From contig NZ_JBNNUK010000039.1 in NCBI RefSeq assembly GCF_050279675.1, positions 1-10,117 on the forward strand: DNA of 10,117 nt, in the 5' to 3' direction. Under the pieces are notes generated by a model, which was given only the letters and a program-made list of their open reading frames with translations, did not search any database and had not been told where the DNA came from. The stretch is from Viridibacillus sp050279675 (GTDB lineage: Bacteria; Bacillota; Bacilli; Bacillales_A; Planococcaceae). The position numbers and the translations under genes were made by a program. Below, one piece after another: positions 6,168-10,117 of the stretch; within the stretch, counting starts at the first letter, position 1, and each line of letters starts with the position of its first letter.

Positions 6168-6349
6168 ATGATAGTAATAAATGCAAGTTTAGGTAATTTA
6201 AGTATCCCTATCTATGCCATACTCGAAGTAATAAAATGGCGCGGCGTTGGAAGACTGGACACCTTATTAAAGCGGTGATAGTTGGCGAGAGCCAAAATAA
6301 CAATAGAAACTTTGATGTTAGGAGTCTGCTCTTTTGGAGTAGGCTTTTT
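6168..6349 (+). ncRNA. Candidate structured small RNA or leader between sigB and tex
   Basis: This stretch is bounded by a good promoter (6133-6161) and an intrinsic terminator (6323-6349). Possible helices are CTATC (6208-6212) with GATAG (6277-6281), GCCAT (6216-6220) with ATGGC (6236-6240), CACC (6260-6263) with GGTG (6274-6277, sharing one base with the first helix), and TTGGC (6282-6286) with GCCAA (6291-6295) capped by a GAGA tetraloop. Reading frames of 36 codons (ATG 6168) and 64 codons (ATG 6236) lack a ribosome site, and the second runs through the terminator. It matches no T-box, TPP, FMN, lysine or SAM motif I know. It could be a stand-alone RNA or an attenuator for tex, whose start lies 107 bases beyond. 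Confidence 0.4.
6323..6349 (+). terminator. Intrinsic terminator upstream of tex
   Basis: AGTCTGCTC (6323-6331) pairs with GAGTAGGCT (6337-6345) over nine pairs including two G-U wobbles, with a TTTTG loop, followed by a T-run at 6345-6349 and further T-rich DNA. It ends transcripts from sigB or from the candidate small RNA. The remaining 107 bases before tex show no strong promoter. Confidence 0.75.
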
Positions 6350-6456
6350 ATTTATTGTGAAAAAATAGAATTAAAGGTGATGCATAGCAACGTGGCAAAG
6401 GTTTTTAGACTTACCTATATGATAAGATAAATAGGATAGAGAAAGGTTGTGACTGA

Positions 6457-8619
6457 ATGGACAACAAAAAAATGCAGCAATTAATTTCGAAAGAACTTAG
6501 CATCCGACCAAAACAAGTAGAATCGGTTATCGAATTGCTAGAAGGTTCAAATACGGTGCCGTTTATAGCGCGCTATCGTAAAGAAGCAACTGGTTCACTT
6601 GATGAAGTCCAAATTAAAGCAATCGAAGAACGTTATCATTATTTACAACAACTACAACAACGAAAAGAAGAAGTGTTTCGCCTTATCGATGAACAAGGTA
6701 AACTAACTGAAGAACTTAAAAGAGATATAGAGGCGGCAACCATTTTAAAACGAGTGGAAGACTTATATCGTCCCTATAAACAAAAACGTAGAACAAAAGC
6801 TACAATTGCTAAAGAAAAAGGGTTAGAGCCTTTAGCCGATGAATTGAAGAAATTTGCGTCAACTTCACTTGCTGAATTAGCTGCACCATATATCAACGAG
6901 AATGTGGAGTCAGTTGAGGAAGCGTTGCAAGGTGCTAGCGATATATTAGCAGAGCGTTTTGCAGATGACGCTGCTATTCGTGAGAAAATTCGTAAGTTAT
7001 CATGGCAAAATGGCAAGATTCTTTCCGCAGTGAAAGATCAAAGTTTAGACGAAAAATCCGTTTATGAAATGTACTATGAATACGAAGAACCAATTAATAA
7101 AATTGTTCCTCACCGCATATTAGCTATTAATCGCGGTGAAAAAGAAGACATTTTGAAAATTAATATAGCTGTACCAGTAGAACGTGTTCATCAATTGATG
7201 TGCACAGAATGGATCCCGCGTACATCATCACCAGCAGCTAAACAAGTTGAATTAGCCATTGAAGATGCGTACAAACGACTAATTCAACCTTCAATTGAAA
7301 GAGAATTGCGTGGAGAGTTGACGGAAAAGGCGGAGGCTCAAGCGATTCATATTTTCTCTGAAAATTTACGGAATCTGTTATTACAACCGCCACTAAAAGA
7401 TCGCTTTGTATTGGGACTAGACCCAGCATATCGAACGGGTTGTAAATTGGCTGTAGTGGATGACACGGGTAAAATGCTTGAAATCTCTGTTATCTATCCA
7501 CATCCCCCAAAAACAGATCCTGTGCAAGCTAAAAAGGTATTCAAGGACATATTGCAAAGGTATCCGATATCTATTATCGCCATTGGTAATGGGACAGCTT
7601 CCCGTGAGTCAGAGCAGTTTGTAGCAGAATGTTTGAAAGAGTTAAATAGTGAAACTGCATTTGTTATTGTTAATGAAGCTGGAGCAAGTGTGTATTCCGC
7701 ATCGGAAGTAGCGCGGGAAGAGTTTCCGGATTTGCAAGTTGAACAACGCAGTGCCGTTTCAATTGCGAGAAGATTACAAGATCCGCTGGCTGAGCTTGTG
7801 AAAATTGAACCAAAAGCAGTAGGTGTGGGGCAATATCAGCATGACGTATCTCAGAAGAAGCTTGCAGACTCTTTAACGTTCATCGTTGAAACAGCTGTTA
7901 ACCAAGTTGGTGTAGATGTGAATACTGCATCATCTTCACTTTTACAATATGTATCGGGGTTATCAAAAACTGTTGCAGAAAACATTGTTAAAGTCCGTGG
8001 TGAAAACGGGAAATTTACAGCACGTACACAGTTGAAGAAAATTCCGCGTCTGGGGGCTAAAACGTATGAACAAGCAATCGGTTTCTTACGAATTTCCGAA
8101 GCGAAAAACCCATTGGATGCAACGGGTATTCACCCAGAGAGTTATGACCTTGCAAACAAACTACTCGAAGTAGCTTCTATTAAGAAGGAACAACTAGGTA
8201 CAGCGGAGGCTGAACAAGCGCTAGCTAACTTAGATATTTCAACTTTAAGCTCGCAGTGGGGTGTAGGAGAAGTAACGTTGAAAGATATCATTGATACATT
8301 GATGAAACCATCACGTGATCCACGCGATGCCTTCCCGCAACCATTATTGAAGAAAGATATTTTGAAAATGGAAGATTTGCAACCAGGAATGGAGATGCAA
8401 GGTACAGTACGCAACGTAGTGGATTTCGGTGCATTTGTCGATATTGGTGTTAAACAAGATGGTCTTGTCCATATTTCTAAATTAAAAAATGGCTATGTAA
8501 AACATCCTTTAGATGTAGTAGCTCTTGGTGACATTGTAACAGTATGGGTAGAAAAGATTGAGAAAGATAAAGGGAGAATTGCATTAACGATGCTTCCCCC
8601 GGCGAAACAAATCGATTAA
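6457..8619 (+). CDS. tex: Tex family RNA-binding transcription accessory protein (YdcI)
   Basis: This cytoplasmic nucleic-acid-binding protein of 720 residues belongs to the Tex/Spt6-like family. Domains in order: N-terminal helical Tex region (about 1-300, including the PFIARYRKEATGSLDE signature near 35-50); a YqgF/RNase H-like domain from about 316 (FVLGLDPAYRTGCKLAVVDD) to 445; a helix-hairpin-helix region at about 489-560 (YVSGLSKTVAENIVKVR, then IPRLGAKTYEQAIGFLRI); and a C-terminal S1 RNA-binding domain from about 645 to 715 (GTVRNVVDFGAFVDIGVKQD). ATG 6457 follows AAAGG with 10-base spacing. Length equals that of the family. Its exact role is unsettled; links to transcription and to virulence gene expression are known in other bacteria. 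It is monocistronic here, with terminators on both sides. Confidence 0.96.
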   Translation: MDNKKMQQLISKELSIRPKQVESVIELLEGSNTVPFIARYRKEATGSLDEVQIKAIEERYHYLQQLQQRKEEVFRLIDEQGKLTEELKRDIEAATILKRVEDLYRPYKQKRRTKATIAKEKGLEPLADELKKFASTSLAELAAPYINENVESVEEALQGASDILAERFADDAAIREKIRKLSWQNGKILSAVKDQSLDEKSVYEMYYEYEEPINKIVPHRILAINRGEKEDILKINIAVPVERVHQLMCTEWIPRTSSPAAKQVELAIEDAYKRLIQPSIERELRGELTEKAEAQAIHIFSENLRNLLLQPPLKDRFVLGLDPAYRTGCKLAVVDDTGKMLEISVIYPHPPKTDPVQAKKVFKDILQRYPISIIAIGNGTASRESEQFVAECLKELNSETAFVIVNEAGASVYSASEVAREEFPDLQVEQRSAVSIARRLQDPLAELVKIEPKAVGVGQYQHDVSQKKLADSLTFIVETAVNQVGVDVNTASSSLLQYVSGLSKTVAENIVKVRGENGKFTARTQLKKIPRLGAKTYEQAIGFLRISEAKNPLDATGIHPESYDLANKLLEVASIKKEQLGTAEAEQALANLDISTLSSQWGVGEVTLKDIIDTLMKPSRDPRDAFPQPLLKKDILKMEDLQPGMEMQGTVRNVVDFGAFVDIGVKQDGLVHISKLKNGYVKHPLDVVALGDIVTVWVEKIEKDKGRIALTMLPPAKQID

Positions 8620-8627
8620 AATAGCAG

Positions 8628-8661
8628 AAAATAAACCTCGCATTAATGCGAGGTTTATTTT
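8628..8661. terminator. Perfectly palindromic bidirectional terminator after tex
   Basis: A flawless 14-bp stem (8628-8641 with 8648-8661) surrounds ATTAAT, itself a palindrome. The core CCTCGC/GCGAGG is GC-rich, with an A-rich left flank and a T-rich right flank, so it can end transcripts from either side. It begins 8 bases after the tex stop and lies only 22 bases before the next start codon. Confidence 0.9.
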
Positions 8662-8683
8662 ATAGAAGAAAGGGAAGGATAAT

Positions 8684-9139
8684 ATGACAGATGAGGAACT
8701 ACAAAACTTTGTAATAGAAATCTCCATAAACGTATTCCATAAGCCTTTTAGACATCAAGCCTATTTTAATAAGCGTTTACGTTCTACTGGTGGTAGATAC
8801 TTATTACAATCACATAATATAGAGATTAATCCAAAATCCTTTGAAAAGTTCGGTATACAGGAAGTAGAAGGAATTATTCGTCATGAGCTATGTCATTATC
8901 ATCTTCATATAGAAGGAAAGGGGTATAAACATCGTGATGCAGATTTTCGCTTTCTATTAAAGAACACGAATGCTCCTAGATACTGTTCAAATTTAGCAGA
9001 GATAAAGGGAAGAAGCTCTAATAAAAGTTATACCTATATATGTATAAAATGCGGTACAAACTATGTTAGAAAAAAAAGAATGAACCCTTCTAAATACCGC
9101 TGTAGCAAATGTTCAGGGCACATCAAGCAAAATGGTTGA
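8684..9139 (+). CDS. ydcK: SprT-like family zinc protein (YdcK)
   Basis: This 151-residue protein carries the SprT-like metallopeptidase signature HELCHYH, giving zinc ligands His67 and His71 with Glu68 as likely catalytic residue; His83 in YKHRD is a candidate third ligand. GGRYLLQSHNIEIN (36-49) is the typical SprT block. A C-terminal zinc ribbon uses Cys120/Cys123 and Cys140/Cys143. Length and layout match B. subtilis YdcK. Proteolytic activity of this bacterial branch is unproven; the eukaryotic relative Spartan removes DNA-protein crosslinks. ATG 8684 follows GGGAAGGA closely. No own promoter was found in the 22 bases after the terminator. No terminator follows the gene, so its transcript may run into the tRNA cluster. 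Confidence 0.94.
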   Translation: MTDEELQNFVIEISINVFHKPFRHQAYFNKRLRSTGGRYLLQSHNIEINPKSFEKFGIQEVEGIIRHELCHYHLHIEGKGYKHRDADFRFLLKNTNAPRYCSNLAEIKGRSSNKSYTYICIKCGTNYVRKKRMNPSKYRCSKCSGHIKQNG

Positions 9140-9140
9140 A

Positions 9141-9188
9141 AGTTTTTTTAGAAAAACTCTTGACCTTTTCTGAATACCTGTCTATAAT
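9141..9188 (+). promoter_or_regulatory. Strong stable-RNA promoter with UP-like A/T tract
   Basis: TTGACC (9160-9165) and TATAAT (9183-9188) are 17 bases apart. Immediately upstream, 9141-9158 is an A/T tract (AGTTTTT, loop, AAAAACT) placed where an UP element would contact the polymerase alpha subunits. Transcription should start near 9195 and cover the tRNA cluster. Confidence 0.88.
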
Positions 9189-9241
9189 AATAAAAGTCGA
9201 CAAGGTGATGACGACAAAATGTAACAAAATGCAACATGTTT

Positions 9242-9316
9242 TCCGAAGTAGCTCAGTGGTAGAGCATCCGGCTGTTAACCGGACGGTCGTAGGTTCGAGT
9301 CCTACCTTCGGAGCCA
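9242..9316 (+). tRNA. trnN: tRNA-Asn(GTT)
   Basis: Complete cloverleaf of 75 bases: acceptor TCCGAAG/CTTCGGA, anticodon GTT at 9274-9276, T-loop TTCGAGT, and encoded CCA at 9314-9316. It is first in the cluster, the same position that tRNA-Asn holds after ydcK in B. subtilis. Only three bases separate it from the next gene. Confidence 0.97.
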
Positions 9317-9319
9317 TAT

Positions 9320-9394
9320 GGCCCCTTGGTCAAGCGGTTAAGACACCGCCCTTTCACGGCGGTAACACGGGTTCGAATCCCGTAGGGGTCACCA
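9320..9394 (+). tRNA. trnE: tRNA-Glu(TTC)
   Basis: The 75-base gene has acceptor GGCCCCT/AGGGGTC (one G-U), anticodon stem CCGCC/GGCGG with TTC at 9353-9355, T-loop TTCGAAT, and encoded CCA. It can supply glutamyl-tRNA for translation and for haem synthesis by the C5 pathway. Confidence 0.97.
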
Positions 9395-9404
9395 ATTTTC
9401 ATAT

Positions 9405-9481
9405 GGTCCGGTAGTTCAGTTGGTTAGAATGCCTGCCTGTCACGCAGGAGGTCGCGGGTTCGAGTCCCGTCCGGACCGCCA
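9405..9481 (+). tRNA. trnD: tRNA-Asp(GTC)
   Basis: The 77-base gene has acceptor GGTCCGG/CCGGACC, anticodon stem CCTGC/GCAGG with GTC at 9439-9441, T-stem CGGG/CCCG around TTCGAGT, and encoded CCA. Confidence 0.97.
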
Positions 9482-9490
9482 TTTACTTTT

Positions 9491-9565
9491 TGGGGTATAG
9501 CCAAGCGGTAAGGCAACGGATTTTGATTCCGTCATGCCCTGGTTCGAATCCAGGTACCCCAGCCA
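9491..9565 (+). tRNA. trnQ: tRNA-Gln(TTG)
   Basis: The 75-base gene has acceptor TGGGGTA/TACCCCA, anticodon stem ACGGA/TCCGT with TTG at 9523-9525, and encoded CCA. The weak U1-A72 end pair is usual for tRNA-Gln. Confidence 0.97.
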
Positions 9566-9584
9566 TTTACATTCTTTTAGCTAC

Positions 9585-9660
9585 GAGTCATTAGCTCAGT
9601 TGGTAGAGCATCTGACTTTTAATCAGAGGGTCGCAGGTTCGAATCCTGCATGACTCACCA
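9585..9660 (+). tRNA. trnK: tRNA-Lys(TTT)
   Basis: The 76-base gene has acceptor GAGTCAT/ATGACTC, anticodon stem TCTGA/TCAGA with TTT at 9618-9620, T-loop TTCGAAT, and encoded CCA. It is last before an internal promoter. Confidence 0.97.
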
Positions 9661-9667
9661 TTTTAAC

Positions 9668-9695
9668 TTGACATTATGTTTTAAGGTGATATAAT
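9668..9695 (+). promoter_or_regulatory. Internal promoter in the tRNA cluster
   Basis: A perfect TTGACA (9668-9673) and a perfect TATAAT (9690-9695) are separated by 16 bases. It lies between tRNA-Lys and tRNA-Leu, so the Leu-Arg-Gly trio and probably the following rRNA leader can be transcribed apart from the first five tRNAs. Confidence 0.85.
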
Positions 9696-9720
9696 ATAAC
9701 CTACATGTTTCAATTAAAAT

Positions 9721-9807
9721 GCGGCCGTGGCGGAATGGCAGACGCGCTAGGTTGAGGGCCTAGTCGAGGTTTACTCGGTGGAGGTTCAAGTCCTCTCGAC
9801 CGCACCA
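9721..9807 (+). tRNA. trnL: tRNA-Leu(GAG)
   Basis: This 87-base class II tRNA has a long variable arm (CGAG/CTCG), anticodon GAG at 9754-9756 (reads CUC/CUU), T-loop TTCAAGT, and encoded CCA. The acceptor stem GCGGCCG/CGACCGC has one mismatch, C5 (9725) opposite A68 (9799). The anticodon arm at 9747-9763 is identical to the ICEBs1 attachment core as I recall it. It corresponds in position to the Leu genes of the B. subtilis trnS cluster. Confidence 0.95.
9747..9763 (+). other. ICEBs1-type attB core in the tRNA-Leu anticodon arm
   Basis: CTAGG, seven bases (TTGAGGG), then CCTAG form the 17-bp site that the ICEBs1 integrase recognises in B. subtilis trnS-leu2. Only one copy occurs in the window and further tRNA genes follow directly with no integrase gene, so the site appears unoccupied here. 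Being the anticodon stem-loop, it is also conserved for tRNA function. Confidence 0.7.
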
Positions 9808-9836
9808 AAAAACTTACAATATATAATATACGATAT

Positions 9837-9913
<77 letters not shown>

Positions 9914-9939
9914 TATTTTTTAAAGATTATAATTTCAAT

Positions 9940-10013
9940 GCGGGTGTAGTTTAGTGGTAAAACCACAGCCTTCCAAGCTGTTGTCGAGAGTTCGATTCTC
10001 TTCACCCGCTCCA
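9940..10013 (+). tRNA. trnG: tRNA-Gly(TCC)
   Basis: The 74-base gene has acceptor GCGGGTG/CACCCGC, anticodon stem ACAGC/GCTGT with TCC at 9972-9974, T-stem GAGAG/CTCTT around TTCGATT, and encoded CCA. It is the last tRNA before the putative rRNA leader. Confidence 0.97.
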
Positions 10014-10027
10014 ATATAATTTATGAA

Positions 10028-10117
10028 CCTTGAAAACTGAACATGCAAGACGTTAATCAATAAATGTTTTTGAACATCAACTCTGTTGGTGGATCAAAAC
10101 AAAAAATAGATATCATC
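10028..10117 (+). other. Probable leader of an rRNA operon (pre-16S region), cut by window end
   Basis: The segment starts with CCTTGAAAACTGAACA, a motif typical of Bacillales rRNA operon leaders and spacers. It then has a hairpin: TTTTGA (10068-10073) with TCAAAA (10094-10099), and CATCAAC (10075-10081) with GTTGGTG (10085-10091). No mature 16S sequence appears before the end. The 16S leader is favoured over a 16S-23S spacer because the tRNAs come directly after protein genes. Confidence 0.55.

Noticed and set aside
6168..6349. T-box or known riboswitch upstream of tex
   Set aside because: No T-box sequence, TPP, FMN, SAM, lysine, glycine or purine motif could be seen, so no named class is claimed.
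6393..6428. Promoter directly upstream of tex
   Set aside because: TATGAT and TAAGAT occur, but no acceptable -35 at 16-18 bases was found; not supportable.
6236..6430. 64-residue open frame between sigB and tex
   Set aside because: It has no ribosome site, runs straight through the intrinsic terminator at 6323-6349 and resembles no family known to me.
6137..6456. Possible remnant of rsbX after sigB
   Set aside because: All forward frames were inspected; no PP2C-like blocks such as the DGLGSG motif are present.
9109..9414. Open frames overlapping the tRNA genes on both strands, including those around 9123-9317 and 9814-10014
   Set aside because: They are shadows of structured tRNA sequence and have no ribosome sites.

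Overview
The window is a 10.1-kb stretch of an AT-rich Bacillales chromosome. Gene content and order (ydcA rhomboid, acpS, ydcC, alr, ndoAI-ndoA, rsbV-rsbW-sigB, tex/ydcI, ydcK, tRNA cluster) follow the Bacillus subtilis ydcA-ydcK region almost gene for gene. Protein divergence and the reduced sigB operon suggest a relative outside the B. subtilis group, perhaps in the Planococcaceae/Caryophanaceae (Lysinibacillus-like). That placement is an inference from memory. A YdcC homologue suggests a spore former.

Layout. Positions 1-110 hold two hairpins, one probably terminating the leftward rhomboid protease gene (111-725). A 67-bp divergent spacer with a perfectly palindromic TATAAT-containing core separates it from the rightward genes acpS (holo-ACP synthase), a ydcC-like lipoprotein and alr (alanine racemase), the last with its own promoter. 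Next come the MazEF-type antitoxin/toxin pair ndoAI-ndoA, closed by a strong terminator. A textbook sigma-B promoter then drives overlapping rsbV, rsbW and sigB. The upstream rsbR-S-T-U and downstream rsbX genes of B. subtilis are absent. A 320-bp spacer follows that carries no convincing gene but has a good promoter, inverted repeats and an intrinsic terminator: a candidate small RNA or leader. Then come tex, a perfect palindromic terminator and a SprT-like zinc protein gene. From 9160 a stable-RNA unit starts with a near-consensus promoter and encodes Asn, Glu, Asp, Gln and Lys tRNAs; a second promoter precedes Leu(GAG), Arg(ACG) and Gly(TCC). The last 100 bases look like the leader of an rRNA operon starting beyond the window.

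How the parts work together. AcpS primes acyl carrier protein for lipid synthesis, Alr supplies D-alanine for the wall, EndoA/EndoAI form an RNase-based stress module, and RsbW holds SigB inactive until dephosphorylated RsbV displaces it. The missing phosphatase and stressosome genes mean that input must come from elsewhere in the genome.

Most notable points: an intact, apparently empty copy of the ICEBs1-type 17-bp attachment core in the tRNA-Leu(GAG) anticodon arm; the candidate structured RNA between sigB and tex; the stripped sigB operon; and two neighbouring tRNAs with unusual pairs (C5-A68 in Leu, A53-U61 in Arg). No wholly new multi-gene system was found.
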